Source of the DNA: JALHST01 sp038316335
GTDB lineage: Bacteria; Bacteroidota; Bacteroidia; Flavobacteriales; Flavobacteriaceae
Assembly: GCA_038316335.1 (NCBI GenBank)
Contig: JBBQAM010000011.1
Location: 21,649 to 85,648, forward strand
DNA: 64,000 bases
Direction: 5' to 3'
The notes beneath the pieces are model-generated. The model ran no database searches, was not told the origin of the DNA, and worked only from the letters and a program-made list of their open reading frames with translations. Of the stretch, positions 34,380 to 44,340 are shown piece after piece. Position numbers and translations under genes: made by a program. The first letter of the stretch is position 1, and each line of letters opens with the position of its first letter.

Positions 34380-36929
34380 ATGGATGATAATTTTTCACCA
34401 AGGGTAAAGGATGTAATTGCATATAGCAAGGAAGAGGCATTGCGGCTTGGCCATGATTTTATTGGTACAGAGCATTTAATGTTGGGTCTTTTGCGTGATG
34501 GCAATGGCAAAGCAATAAGTATTTTAGACGCGCTCGAAGTTGATTTGGACCATCTGAGGCGCAAAGTGGAAATATTGAGCCCTTCCAACCCGAATCCGAG
34601 TGGTGTTCAAAAGGATAAAAAAAACCTACACTTGACACGGCAGGCCGAAAGAGCCTTAAAAACTACGTTTCTTGAAGCAAAACTATTTCAAAGTTCTTCT
34701 ATAAACACGGCGCATTTACTGTTATGTATTTTGCGCAATGAAAATGATCCCACCACCAAGCTTTTACACAAGCTTAAGGTTGATTATGATGGCGTCAAAG
34801 AACAATTTAAATTTATGATTACCAGCGATGATGAAATTATTGATTCCCCGACCTCCGAATCATTTCCAAGCGATTCAGACGATATCGAAGGAAGCAAGGA
34901 AAGTAACTTTGGTACGAGTTCTGCCCAAAAAGGCAGCAAAAAATCAAAGACCCCGGTACTCGACAATTTTGGACGAGATCTTACCCAATTGGCCGAAGAA
35001 GGCAAATTGGACCCAGTCGTTGGTAGGGAGAAGGAAATCGAGCGGGTCTCCCAAATACTAAGTAGAAGAAAAAAGAACAATCCCCTACTCATTGGCGAGC
35101 CTGGCGTGGGAAAAAGTGCAATTGCCGAAGGTCTGGCACTGCGTATAATCAATAAGAAAGTATCACGCATTCTTTATAACAAACGTGTGGTTACCCTAGA
35201 TTTGGCTTCCCTTGTTGCCGGGACCAAATATCGCGGACAGTTCGAAGAGCGCATGAAGGCGGTTATGAACGAGCTTGAAAAAAACGAAGATGTCATCCTC
35301 TTCATTGATGAAATCCATACAATTGTCGGTGCAGGTGGTGCTACTGGGAGTTTAGATGCTTCCAATATGTTTAAACCGGCTTTGGCAAGAGGTGAGATAC
35401 AATGCATAGGAGCCACCACTTTGGACGAATACCGTCAATATATTGAAAAAGATGGTGCCTTGGAACGCCGCTTTCAAAAAGTAATCGTCGAACCTACATC
35501 GGTCGATGAGACTATTGAGATTCTTAAGAATATCAAAGGCAAATATGAAGATCATCATAATGTAATTTATACCGATGAGGCTATTTTAGCCTGTGTAAAG
35601 CTAACACATAGGTATATGACCGACCGCTTTTTACCCGATAAGGCTATTGACGCGCTCGATGAAGCAGGATCCCGTGTGCATATTGTGAATATGGATGTGC
35701 CAAAACAAATTCTAGAACTCGAAAAAAAGCTCGATGATGTCCGCGAATTAAAAAATAGCGTAGTCAAAAAACAGAAATACGAGGAGGCAGCCAAATTGCG
35801 GGACGACGAAAAACGGCTCGAAAAGGATCTTGCCATCGCGCAGGAAAAATGGGAAGAAGATAGCAAGTTGCACAAAGAGACCGTAACAGAAGACAATGTC
35901 GCCGATGTGGTCTCTATGATGAGTGGTATTCCTGTGAATCGAATTGCCCAAACCGAAAGCAACAAGCTAGCCGAATTGCCCGCACGAATCAAAGCGAATG
36001 TGATTGGCCAGGATGAAGCTGTTGCCAAAGTTGCCAAAGCTATTCAGCGAAATAGGGCCGGCCTCAAAGACCCCAACAAACCCATTGGATCCTTTATTTT
36101 TCTGGGTCAGACCGGTGTTGGTAAGACGCAATTGGCCAAGGTATTGGCAAAAGAAATGTTCGACTCCGAGGATGCCCTTATACGTATCGACATGAGCGAG
36201 TATATGGAAAAATTCGCCATTTCTAGATTGGTAGGCGCCCCTCCAGGATATGTCGGCTATGAAGAAGGCGGGCAATTGACCGAAAAAGTACGCCGCAAAC
36301 CTTACTCTGTAATTTTATTAGACGAAGTCGAAAAGGCACATCCCGATGTCTTTAATATGCTATTGCAGGTGCTTGATGACGGATATCTCACCGATAGCCT
36401 CGGTAGAAAAATCGATTTTAGAAATGCGATCATTATCATGACCTCTAACATCGGTTCACGCCAATTGAAGGATTTTGGCCAGGGGGTCGGTTTCGGTACC
36501 TCAGCGATGAAGGAACAAGCCGATACCTATCAAAAAGGTGTTATCGAGAATGCTTTGAAAAAAGCATTTGCTCCCGAATTTTTGAATCGTATCGACGATG
36601 TCGTGGTTTTCAATCCTTTGGAGCGGGAAGATATTCATAAAATTATCGACATTGAACTTCGCAAATTATATGCCCGCATTAAGGATATTGGGTATGATAT
36701 GAATTTGACCACAAAAGCCAAGGACTATATTGCCGAAAAAGGATTTGATAAACAATTTGGTGCACGACCCCTTAAAAGGGCAATCCAAAAATACATCGAA
36801 GATGCCTTGGCAGAAGAAATCGTAAATTCAAAATTAGAAGAAGGCGATAGTATTTATATGGACTTGGATACCAAGAAAGACGAATTGACCATCAAGATCA
36901 AAAAAGCCGAAAAATCGTCTAAAACATAA
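34380..36929 (+). CDS. clpC: Clp protease ATPase subunit ClpC
   Basis: A Hsp100 unfoldase of 849 residues that feeds substrates to ClpP. In order it has an N-terminal double Clp-N repeat (1-145), AAA domain 1 with Walker A GEPGVGKS (239-246), a UVR-type middle region (KYEEAAKLRDDEKRLEKDL), and AAA domain 2 with Walker A GQTGVGKT (576-583). A VGF loop near residue 705 fits the ClpP-docking tripeptide. The UVR/short middle domain distinguishes ClpC from ClpB. It is divergent from gyrA across a 259-base spacer and ends at a strong terminator. Confidence 0.95.
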   Translation: MDDNFSPRVKDVIAYSKEEALRLGHDFIGTEHLMLGLLRDGNGKAISILDALEVDLDHLRRKVEILSPSNPNPSGVQKDKKNLHLTRQAERALKTTFLEAKLFQSSSINTAHLLLCILRNENDPTTKLLHKLKVDYDGVKEQFKFMITSDDEIIDSPTSESFPSDSDDIEGSKESNFGTSSAQKGSKKSKTPVLDNFGRDLTQLAEEGKLDPVVGREKEIERVSQILSRRKKNNPLLIGEPGVGKSAIAEGLALRIINKKVSRILYNKRVVTLDLASLVAGTKYRGQFEERMKAVMNELEKNEDVILFIDEIHTIVGAGGATGSLDASNMFKPALARGEIQCIGATTLDEYRQYIEKDGALERRFQKVIVEPTSVDETIEILKNIKGKYEDHHNVIYTDEAILACVKLTHRYMTDRFLPDKAIDALDEAGSRVHIVNMDVPKQILELEKKLDDVRELKNSVVKKQKYEEAAKLRDDEKRLEKDLAIAQEKWEEDSKLHKETVTEDNVADVVSMMSGIPVNRIAQTESNKLAELPARIKANVIGQDEAVAKVAKAIQRNRAGLKDPNKPIGSFIFLGQTGVGKTQLAKVLAKEMFDSEDALIRIDMSEYMEKFAISRLVGAPPGYVGYEEGGQLTEKVRRKPYSVILLDEVEKAHPDVFNMLLQVLDDGYLTDSLGRKIDFRNAIIIMTSNIGSRQLKDFGQGVGFGTSAMKEQADTYQKGVIENALKKAFAPEFLNRIDDVVVFNPLEREDIHKIIDIELRKLYARIKDIGYDMNLTTKAKDYIAEKGFDKQFGARPLKRAIQKYIEDALAEEIVNSKLEEGDSIYMDLDTKKDELTIKIKKAEKSSKT

Positions 36930-36952
36930 GAAATTCGTAGGAATTTTAAGAT

Positions 36953-36984
36953 AAGGGAGTCATACTAATTGACTCCCTTTTTTT
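36953..36984 (+). terminator. Rho-independent terminator after clpC
   Basis: The ten-base stem AAGGGAGTCA / TGACTCCCTT (36953-36962 and 36970-36979) with a seven-base loop is followed by a run of seven T. It lies 24 bases after the clpC stop. Confidence 0.9.
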
Positions 36985-37086
36985 ATTGTCCTAAACGAGA
37001 TCGTAGGAATAAAATTACCGAGCAAGGCAGCTGATAGTATTATAAACGATATTTAAGTCATTTGTCTAATTTTTTATAGAATACCT

Positions 37087-37530
37087 ATGGTTACATTTAC
37101 TTTCGTTCCAGACACGAAAAACACATATGAAATGAGAGTGGGACAACCAAAAAAGACAATAATTGTCAGGGAGTATCAATTGGAAATTGGCACGATTCAA
37201 GTTTTTGAAAACTATATGGTGGCTCTTTTTGAAGAAGGTACTACTTTGACCATTGAAAGGGCATATCAAATTATTGGTATATCGGAAATACATTTTAGGG
37301 ACAAGAATTTTGGATTTATCAGTCTGCGCAAACATGCCCATGCGGTCGACCCAACGATTTATGATTATTTAAGGGAACTCGATAACCTGAAGGCCATTGC
37401 AATTGTATCGGTGAAAGAGATCGACATGCACAATTTCAAAATCGAAAAGCTCTTCTACAAAAAGCCAATGAAATTATTTATCGAGTTTGACAATGCCTTG
37501 GCCTGGGTAAAACAAAGGATTCGAAAATAG
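37087..37530 (+). CDS. Small STAS/SpoIIAA-like protein
   Basis: A soluble protein of 147 residues without signal or membrane segments. The alternating hydrophobic pattern and the ending FIEFDNALAWVKQRIRK resemble the SpoIIAA/STAS-like family known in flavobacteria, in which the final helix packs on a small beta sheet. No catalytic motif is visible. The gene stands alone between clpC and nnr, on the plus strand. The family call is tentative; the frame itself is convincing from length, composition and isolated position. Confidence 0.65.
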   Translation: MVTFTFVPDTKNTYEMRVGQPKKTIIVREYQLEIGTIQVFENYMVALFEEGTTLTIERAYQIIGISEIHFRDKNFGFISLRKHAHAVDPTIYDYLRELDNLKAIAIVSVKEIDMHNFKIEKLFYKKPMKLFIEFDNALAWVKQRIRK

Positions 37531-37633
37531 TCAACTTCTTTTTGTTTCAATTCACGGCCAATGATAAGCGCTTAGGACCACAATTACCGCCTGTTGGTTC
37601 ACTGCCTCGACTTGGCCTCAATTAAGACATCCA

Positions 37634-39190
37634 TTATTCCGCTTGGGAATCATCAACTTCTTCCCGGGATTCTGGGGTTGGTACACTACTAAAGAGATCA
37701 ATATACGCCTTGCCAAGGGTTGCAATCAAGGCGGAGGCCGTTAATGACTGATAACCAGTTTCCTCGACCGCGATATCGCCTGATCTACCATGCAGATATA
37801 CTCCGAAGATGGCAGCGGATAAGGAATCATATCCTTGGGCAATCAAACCGGTAATGATACCTGTTAAAGCATCGCCGCTTCCGGCAGTAGCCATACCGGG
37901 ATTTCCCGTATTGTTGACATACCCTTTACCCTCATATACCGTAATCGTGTGCGCTCCCTTGATGACCACGATACAATCATATTGTTTTGAAAAGGCCATC
38001 ACCTTTTCGAGCTTATCGAAGTCATCCCGCCATTTTCCTATTAATCGCTCCAGCTCCTTAGGATGTGGGGTCAGGACAGATTTTTTAGGTAGATTTTGTA
38101 AAAGTTCTTTGTTTTTTGAGAGTATGTTCAATCCGTCGGCATCTACCACTAACAAAACCTTATTTTTTTCCAGAAAATTAGCGAATGCCTTGGCAGTCAC
38201 TACATCGGTTCCCATACCGATTCCCAGACCGATGACCGTAGGATGCAATTCAAAGGCTATGTGTGATAGGTTATTCTCTCCTTTATCGGTGATAACCATA
38301 CTTTCAGGTACCGCAGTCTGTATCGGGGTATAACCGCATTGTGGAACATAGGCGGTAACTAAACCACTGCCCGCATGCAAACAGGCTTTGGTCGTCAGAA
38401 TGACCGCGCCGATCTTTCCATAGCTACCTCCGATAATCAAGGAATGCCCGTAGGTACCCTTGTGTGAGAACCGCTCCCTAGGTATATATAATGGGAGAAT
38501 TTCATGTTTTCCTACCAGCTCGTAGACCGTATCGGTATGTTGTAGATACTCATGATCAAGACCGATATTTAATACCTCCCATTGATTGACATAAATCCCT
38601 GTTTCTGGTAGAAAAAAGACCAATTTGGGTGCTTGAAAACTCAATACATGGGTGGCTTTGATAATTCGGTCGGTATGAGCAGGCACTTTATCGGTAAATA
38701 AACCAGATGGGGTATCAACCGAAAGTATAAAGGCCTTTGATTCATTTAAGTGTTCCATCAGCTTGCCCACCCAATCATCGGGAGGTCGGTTAAGGCCAAT
38801 GCCGAAAATAGCATCTATAATTATGTCTTCTTTACCAAGGGTTGGATTCTCGGAAGTCGCATCGAGAAATTCGGGCCATATTTTGCGCTCCTTGAGACGC
38901 TCTAGATTTATCAAAAAATCCTGAGATCGTGTCTTGCTATAGTTCACCACATACACACTAATAGTATAGCCATGTTCTGTCAAATGCCTGGATACTGCCA
39001 ACCCATCCCCGCCATTATTGCCAATTCCACAGAACAAATGAATTTTCACAGGGGCACCTTGCAATCGGGTATGCAACCAATTAAAGACCTGAATGGCCGC
39101 CCTTTCCATGAGTTCATCGCTGCTTATGCCTTGTCTGGCTATTGTCAATTTGTCAGCGGTATATATTTGCTCGGCATTAAAAAGCTTCAT
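37634..39190 (-). CDS. nnr: Bifunctional NAD(P)HX epimerase/dehydratase
   Basis: A fusion of 518 residues that repairs hydrated NADH and NADPH. The N-terminal half (about 1-215) is the NnrE epimerase with CGIGNNGGDGLAVSRHL and VSVDTPSG-like LSVDTPSGLF. The C-terminal half (about 225-500) is the NnrD dehydratase of the ribokinase-like fold with GGSYGKIGA, LTPHPKELERL and NPGMATAGSGDALTGII. The order and length match the E. coli protein. A final acidic tail is short. It is divergent from the threonine operon. Confidence 0.95.
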   Translation of the reverse strand: MKLFNAEQIYTADKLTIARQGISSDELMERAAIQVFNWLHTRLQGAPVKIHLFCGIGNNGGDGLAVSRHLTEHGYTISVYVVNYSKTRSQDFLINLERLKERKIWPEFLDATSENPTLGKEDIIIDAIFGIGLNRPPDDWVGKLMEHLNESKAFILSVDTPSGLFTDKVPAHTDRIIKATHVLSFQAPKLVFFLPETGIYVNQWEVLNIGLDHEYLQHTDTVYELVGKHEILPLYIPRERFSHKGTYGHSLIIGGSYGKIGAVILTTKACLHAGSGLVTAYVPQCGYTPIQTAVPESMVITDKGENNLSHIAFELHPTVIGLGIGMGTDVVTAKAFANFLEKNKVLLVVDADGLNILSKNKELLQNLPKKSVLTPHPKELERLIGKWRDDFDKLEKVMAFSKQYDCIVVIKGAHTITVYEGKGYVNNTGNPGMATAGSGDALTGIITGLIAQGYDSLSAAIFGVYLHGRSGDIAVEETGYQSLTASALIATLGKAYIDLFSSVPTPESREEVDDSQAE

Positions 39191-39243
39191 TTCCTAATAC
39201 TATTTATGAATTATTGACGATTCCGTAAAAATCACGGGGAACG

Positions 39244-39274
39244 TTTGCTGGGGATATCAAAAGTACTACATTTG
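39244..39274 (+). promoter_or_regulatory. Bacteroidetes-type promoter of the threonine operon
   Basis: A perfect pair of boxes: TTTG at 39244-39247 and TACATTTG at 39267-39274, with 19 bases between. This matches the Bacteroidetes sigma consensus TTTG-(19-21)-TAnnTTTG. The predicted transcript would begin near 39281, a few bases before the leader frame. Confidence 0.75.
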
Positions 39275-39284
39275 ATTCTTTATT

Positions 39285-39374
39285 ATGACCATGGTACGCA
39301 ACGATTCAGACATACAATCCCAGCTGATGGCTTTAATTTTGGGAACTGTCACTTCTACCACCCCCTTGGGGTAA
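39285..39374 (+). CDS. thrL: Probable threonine-rich leader peptide of thrABC
   Basis: A 29-codon frame lies between the promoter and thrA, starting ATG 39285 (or ATG 39291). Its last part reads ILGTVTSTTPLG, with four threonine codons among six. A stable small hairpin (ACCCC / GGGGT, 39360-39372) overlaps the last codons, and a second hairpin (GTGCA / TGCAC, 39400-39413) lies 25 bases beyond the stop. This arrangement resembles ribosome-mediated attenuation as in the enterobacterial thr operon. No classical U-run terminator follows, so the mechanism may be different. The name thrL is by analogy only. Confidence 0.55.
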   Translation: MTMVRNDSDIQSQLMALILGTVTSTTPLG

Positions 39375-39447
39375 GCAACGATATATTAGCCAAACCTTAG
39401 TGCATTTTTGCACCCATTTCACCCATTTTAATTAATCAATTTTCAAA

Positions 39448-41892
39448 ATGAAGGTTTTAAAATTCGGAGGTACTTCTGTAGCAAATGCGTCAAATATTGA
39501 GTTGGTAAAGAAGATTATCCAAAGTACCGAAGCAAACGCGATCATCGTAACGGTATCGGCACTTGGCGGAATCACCGACTTGTTATTGAAGGCTTCCCTT
39601 TTGGCTTCCCGACAGGATCAGACGTACAAGCGTATTTTAGAGGAAATTGAACGAAGACATCTGACAGCCATAAAGGAATTGATTCCCATCAAGGGGCAAA
39701 GTAGTATACTAAGTAAGGTAAAATCTGATCTAAATACCTTGGAAACCCTCTTGGAAGGGGCCTTTTTAATCGGGGAAATAACGCCTAAACTATCAGATAA
39801 AATTGTGAGCTATGGGGAATTGCTTTCCTCCTATATAATCAATGAATATTTCGTTTCGGAAGGATTGGATGCCACTTACAAAGATAGTAGGGAGCTGATT
39901 AAAACCAACGATTTTAATGGCAAGGCCGCCGTTAATTTTAAAATCACCAATGTTCTTTGCAAAAATTACTTTTCAGCGGTCAAGCAAAGAATCATTGTAG
40001 CGCCAGGATTTATTGCCTCTTCCGAAAATGGGAATTCTACGACCTTGGGTAGGGGTGGATCTGATTACACGGCGGCGATTTTTGCGGCAGCGGTCGATGC
40101 GGAAATCCTGGAAATCTGGACCGATGTGAGCGGGATGTATACGGCCGACCCAAAAATCGTACGACAGGCCCAGCCTATTCCTCATATTTCCTTTGAAGAG
40201 GCAATGGAACTCTCACATTTCGGTGCCAAAGTCTTATATCCACCGACCATACAACCCGTTTTGGCAAAGGGAATTTCCATTCAGATCAAAAATACATTTG
40301 AACCTGGGAAGCCAGGTACCCTTATTACCAAAAGTAAAAATGACAAGGGAAAAACCGTTCGAGGAATTTCGCACGTAGGGAGCATGGCCCTTCTTTCGTT
40401 AGAAGGACCCGGAATGGTTGGCATACCTGGCATTTCAAAACGATTTTTCGAAGTGCTGTCCCAACAGGAAATCAGTGTGGTCTTTATCACGCAAGCATCT
40501 TCTGAACATTCGATCTGCGTTGGCATTTCTAACAGTGACGCCGACCGAGCGGTTCAGGCAGTCGAGGAAGATTTCGAATACGAAATTGAACGTGGAAAAA
40601 TAAAACCGCTCGTCATTGAAAAAGATCTGGAGATAATCGCTTTAGTAGGCGATCAAATGAAAAGCCATCAGGGTCTCAGTGGTAAAATGTTTAGTACTTT
40701 GGGCAAAAACAATGTGAATATCAGGGCAATAGCGCAAGGCGCCTCTGAGCGTAATATTTCTGCCGTAATTAATAAGGAAGATGTAAAAAAGGCACTAAAC
40801 GCACTCCATGAGGAGTTTTTTGAAGAGAATATAAAACAATTGAACCTCTTCGTCATGGGGGTTGGCAATGTAGGTGGCAAATTGCTACATCAGATTCAAA
40901 AACAACGCAAATACCTGAAGGATAACCTAAAGTTGAACATTCGGGTAATTGGCATTTCAAATTCACGTACGATGATCTTCGATGAAAATGGAATTGCCTT
41001 AAAAAATTGGGAAATCGCATTGGCAGAGGGAGAAGCGGCGAATACGGATACCTATTTCCAAACTGTTAGAAAGCTGAACTTTCGAAATAGTATATTTATT
41101 GATAACACCGCTAGTGAGAACGTTTCCTCAACATATAGTACGTATTTAGGCAATAGTATTTCGGTCGTTACGTGTAATAAAATTGCGTGCTCATCAAATT
41201 ATGACAACTATAAGAATCTCAAAGACCTCGCCCGTGAATACAATGCGCCGTTTTTATTCGAGACCAACGTGGGCGCCGGGCTGCCGATCATTGATACATT
41301 AAAACATCTTATCGCTTCCGGGGACCGCATTTTAAAAATACAGGCGGTTTTGTCAGGAAGCCTGAATTTTGTCTTCAACAACTTCAACGACAAGGTCAAT
41401 TTTCATGATATTGTAAAACAGGCACAGGAAGGTGGTTATACAGAACCTGACCCAAAGATTGATTTGAGTGGTATTGATGTGATGCGCAAAATTCTGATTT
41501 TGGCACGCGAAAGTGGTTATCAATTAGACATCGACGACATAGAAAATAAGTCTTTTCTCCCAGCAGCATGTTTGGAAACAAAAACCAATACTGATTTTTT
41601 TTCCTCCTTAAAGCAACATGAAACTACGTTTCAACAGTTATACAGTGACGCTATGCGGGCCGACAGCAAGTTGAAGTATGTTGCCCGATTCGAGGATGGG
41701 AAGGCAAGTGTCGGCCTGCAAAACATTCCGAAAGGTCACGACTTTTACAATTTAGAGGGCAGTGACAATATTGTCCTATTCTATACAGAGCGCTATCCGA
41801 ACCAACCAATGATCATTAAAGGAGCAGGTGCCGGAGCGGAAGTGACTGCATCGGGCATTTTTGCGGATATTATTCGAATCGGAAATTTTTGA
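39448..41892 (+). CDS. thrA: Bifunctional aspartokinase/homoserine dehydrogenase
   Basis: A fusion enzyme of 814 residues catalysing the first and third steps from aspartate to threonine. The aspartokinase domain (about 1-290) starts with KFGGTSVA and contains GRGGSDYTAAI. Two ACT regulatory repeats follow (about 310-455; SLEGPGMVGIPGIS and ALVGDQM), which usually sense threonine. The homoserine dehydrogenase domain (about 465-814) has the Rossmann loop GVGNVGGK and the segments VTCNKIA, LSGSLNF and EPDPKIDLSG. It is the first gene of the operon, behind a 166-base leader. The stop is two bases before the thrB ATG. Confidence 0.95.
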   Translation: MKVLKFGGTSVANASNIELVKKIIQSTEANAIIVTVSALGGITDLLLKASLLASRQDQTYKRILEEIERRHLTAIKELIPIKGQSSILSKVKSDLNTLETLLEGAFLIGEITPKLSDKIVSYGELLSSYIINEYFVSEGLDATYKDSRELIKTNDFNGKAAVNFKITNVLCKNYFSAVKQRIIVAPGFIASSENGNSTTLGRGGSDYTAAIFAAAVDAEILEIWTDVSGMYTADPKIVRQAQPIPHISFEEAMELSHFGAKVLYPPTIQPVLAKGISIQIKNTFEPGKPGTLITKSKNDKGKTVRGISHVGSMALLSLEGPGMVGIPGISKRFFEVLSQQEISVVFITQASSEHSICVGISNSDADRAVQAVEEDFEYEIERGKIKPLVIEKDLEIIALVGDQMKSHQGLSGKMFSTLGKNNVNIRAIAQGASERNISAVINKEDVKKALNALHEEFFEENIKQLNLFVMGVGNVGGKLLHQIQKQRKYLKDNLKLNIRVIGISNSRTMIFDENGIALKNWEIALAEGEAANTDTYFQTVRKLNFRNSIFIDNTASENVSSTYSTYLGNSISVVTCNKIACSSNYDNYKNLKDLAREYNAPFLFETNVGAGLPIIDTLKHLIASGDRILKIQAVLSGSLNFVFNNFNDKVNFHDIVKQAQEGGYTEPDPKIDLSGIDVMRKILILARESGYQLDIDDIENKSFLPAACLETKTNTDFFSSLKQHETTFQQLYSDAMRADSKLKYVARFEDGKASVGLQNIPKGHDFYNLEGSDNIVLFYTERYPNQPMIIKGAGAGAEVTASGIFADIIRIGNF

Positions 41893-41894
41893 CC

Positions 41895-42827
41895 ATGCAA
41901 GAAATCAAAGTATTCTGCCCGGCCACTATCGCCAATATCTCCTGTGGATTTGATGTGCTCGGAGTCGCCCTTGAATCGGTCGGTGATGAAATGCTGGTGC
42001 GTAAGGTGGCGCAAAAAGGGGTGTATATCACGAAACTGGAAGGCCAGGAATTACCTATGGAGACCCTTGAAAATGTGGCCGGGGTAGCTGGTTTGGCCTT
42101 TTTGGAAAAAAGTACCTACTCTGGTGGATTTGAAATAGAGATACTCAAACAAATAAAGGCTGGCAGTGGTATTGGAAGTAGTGCCGCCAGCTCATCTGGC
42201 GCGGTTTGGGCTATGAACGAATTATTGGGGCGGCCGTTTACAAGATTGGAATTGGTGCAATTTGCCATGGAAGGAGAGCGGTTGGCCAGTGGAGTCGCGC
42301 ATGCCGATAATGTGGCACCGGCACTCTATGGAGGATTTACCTTGGTGCGAAGCTATGAACCATTGGATATTATTCCCATTCCCTGCCCCTCTGAATTATA
42401 TGCAACGGTAATCCATCCACAAATAGAGGTCAAGACTTCCGACTCCAGAAAAATACTGAAAACATCGATTTCCTTGGCGGATGGCATAAAACAATGGGGC
42501 AATGTTGGCGGATTGGTAGCCGGACTTTTTAAGGCCGATTATGAACTTATCGGTCGATCCCTGGTAGATCATATTGTCGAGCCCATTCGGTCGATCCTCA
42601 TTCCTGGCTTTGATGCCGTCAAATTAACTTCGATGAAAACAGGAGCATTGGGTTGTGGTATTTCAGGATCCGGCCCGTCGATCTTTGCATTCAGTAAAGG
42701 CAAAAAAAAGGCGCAAGAGGTTGCAGAGGCCATGAAAAGTGTATACCAAAATATTGGTATCGACTACGATGTTCACGTTTCAAAAATAAATTCAGAAGGC
42801 ATCAAAATAATAAGCAGTGCGAAGTAG
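41895..42827 (+). CDS. thrB: Homoserine kinase
   Basis: A GHMP-family kinase of 310 residues that phosphorylates homoserine. The ATP motif GSGIGSSAASSSGA and the C-terminal motif GCGISGSGPSIFAFS are complete. The ATG at 41895 is preferred; a TTG two codons earlier overlaps the thrA stop. It is translated just after thrA, so coupling is likely. A 117-base spacer separates it from thrC. Length and motif order match the family. Confidence 0.95.
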   Translation: MQEIKVFCPATIANISCGFDVLGVALESVGDEMLVRKVAQKGVYITKLEGQELPMETLENVAGVAGLAFLEKSTYSGGFEIEILKQIKAGSGIGSSAASSSGAVWAMNELLGRPFTRLELVQFAMEGERLASGVAHADNVAPALYGGFTLVRSYEPLDIIPIPCPSELYATVIHPQIEVKTSDSRKILKTSISLADGIKQWGNVGGLVAGLFKADYELIGRSLVDHIVEPIRSILIPGFDAVKLTSMKTGALGCGISGSGPSIFAFSKGKKKAQEVAEAMKSVYQNIGIDYDVHVSKINSEGIKIISSAK

Positions 42828-42944
42828 GAAGTGAAACACTGCAAGTAATGAATACGTATGTGGGTCGGGTAAAGCCCTGTCTCCATCCGAAATAAGCGAA
42901 TATCGGACTAAAAGTGACCTATTTCTAATAAAAAAAAAGTCAAA

Positions 42945-44240
42945 TTGAAATTTTATAGCCTTACCAAAAATGCCCCGGAAGTATCTTTTAAGGATGCTGT
43001 GCTTAAAGGGATTGCGCCTGATAAAGGTTTGTATTTCCCAGAACGAATTACACCTTTGCCCGATTCTTTTTTTAAGGAAATCGAAAAGCTTTCGAACCAT
43101 GAAATTGCTTTTCAAGCAATCTGGGATTTTGTAAAGGATGACATTCCCGAAACGAAACTGAAAGCCATCTTACAGGAAGTTCTTGATTTCGAATTCCCAT
43201 TAGTTCAAATCGAAAAAAATGTGGCCGTCCTAGAACTTTTTCATGGCCCTACCATGGCCTTCAAGGATGTTGGTGCGCGTTTTATGGCCAAATGTCTGGA
43301 GTTTTTTTTAGAGAAAACGACTCGTGAAATCACCGTATTGGTAGCCACTTCAGGAGATACCGGTGGTGCCGTGGCCAATGGCTTCCTTGGGGTAAAAGGT
43401 GTCAAGGTCGTTATCTTGTATCCTAGTGGTAAAGTTAGTGATATTCAGGAACGTCAATTGACTACGTTGGGCCAAAATATTACGGCCCTGGAAGTCGATG
43501 GTACCTTCGATGATTGCCAAAAAATGGTAAAAACTGCCTTTTTAGATGATGAACTGCTACAAAAAAAGACGTTAACCTCCGCCAATTCTATCAACGTCGC
43601 ACGATGGCTGCCTCAGTTATTTTATTTTCTATTTGCCTACAAGCAGGCCAAGTCCCAGGAAAAGGAGCTTGTTTTTTCGGTACCGAGCGGTAATTTCGGT
43701 AACCTTTGTGCGGGTATGATGGCGCAACGATTAGGCATGCCTGTAAACCATTTTATAGCTGCTACCAATGTAAACGATACAGTGCCACAATTTATGAAAT
43801 CGAGGCATTATGAGCCAAAAGCCTCCAAGGCCACTATTTCAAACGCCATGGATGTTGGTGATCCCAGCAATTTCATTAGGATCCGCCAGTTGTATATGAA
43901 CGATTTTGGAACGTTGGAAAAACAGCTATCGGCCTATTCATTTACCGATGCCGAGACGTTGCAGGCCATGTTGGAGCTTTATAACGACTTTAACTATATT
44001 GCGGATCCCCATGGCGCCGTTGGGTATTTGGGCCTTAAAAAATATCAGGCAACACATCAGGAAACCTATGGTATTTTTCTGGAAACAGCACATCCAGTAA
44101 AATTCCTGGATCTAGTGGAAGATACCATTCGAGAAAACTTAGACATTCCCGATTCGATTGTGAAATTGATGGATAAAAAATCTATTAGCAATAAGATAGC
44201 GACCTATTCAGACGTTAAAAATTATCTACTTCAAGCCTAA
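42945..44240 (+). CDS. thrC: Threonine synthase
   Basis: A PLP enzyme of 431 residues that converts phosphohomoserine to threonine. The cofactor lysine is K107 in TMAFKDVGARF, identical in number to E. coli ThrC. The phosphate-binding segment ATSGDTGGAVANG and SVPSGNFGNL are present. The start must be TTG at 42945: an in-frame stop lies at 42915 and no ATG is available between it and the conserved N-terminus KFYSLTKNAPEVSFK. The use of TTG may keep its level below thrA and thrB; that is speculation. Confidence 0.95.
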   Translation: MKFYSLTKNAPEVSFKDAVLKGIAPDKGLYFPERITPLPDSFFKEIEKLSNHEIAFQAIWDFVKDDIPETKLKAILQEVLDFEFPLVQIEKNVAVLELFHGPTMAFKDVGARFMAKCLEFFLEKTTREITVLVATSGDTGGAVANGFLGVKGVKVVILYPSGKVSDIQERQLTTLGQNITALEVDGTFDDCQKMVKTAFLDDELLQKKTLTSANSINVARWLPQLFYFLFAYKQAKSQEKELVFSVPSGNFGNLCAGMMAQRLGMPVNHFIAATNVNDTVPQFMKSRHYEPKASKATISNAMDVGDPSNFIRIRQLYMNDFGTLEKQLSAYSFTDAETLQAMLELYNDFNYIADPHGAVGYLGLKKYQATHQETYGIFLETAHPVKFLDLVEDTIRENLDIPDSIVKLMDKKSISNKIATYSDVKNYLLQA

Positions 44241-44314
44241 GTGCTACCAAGATCGATTAGCAATAAAAATTAAAAACATTGTGAAGCGTATTTTCCCATC
44301 CTTAAATTATTCAA

Positions 44315-44322
44315 TAGCTTTG
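44315..44322 (+). promoter_or_regulatory. Probable -7 box of gcvT promoter
   Basis: TAGCTTTG is a perfect match to the Bacteroidetes -7 consensus TAnnTTTG and lies 18 bases before the gcvT ATG. The upstream box is weak (a TTTT at about the right distance), so the call is moderate. Confidence 0.45.
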
Positions 44323-44340
44323 CGCTGCTAAAAAGTCGTC

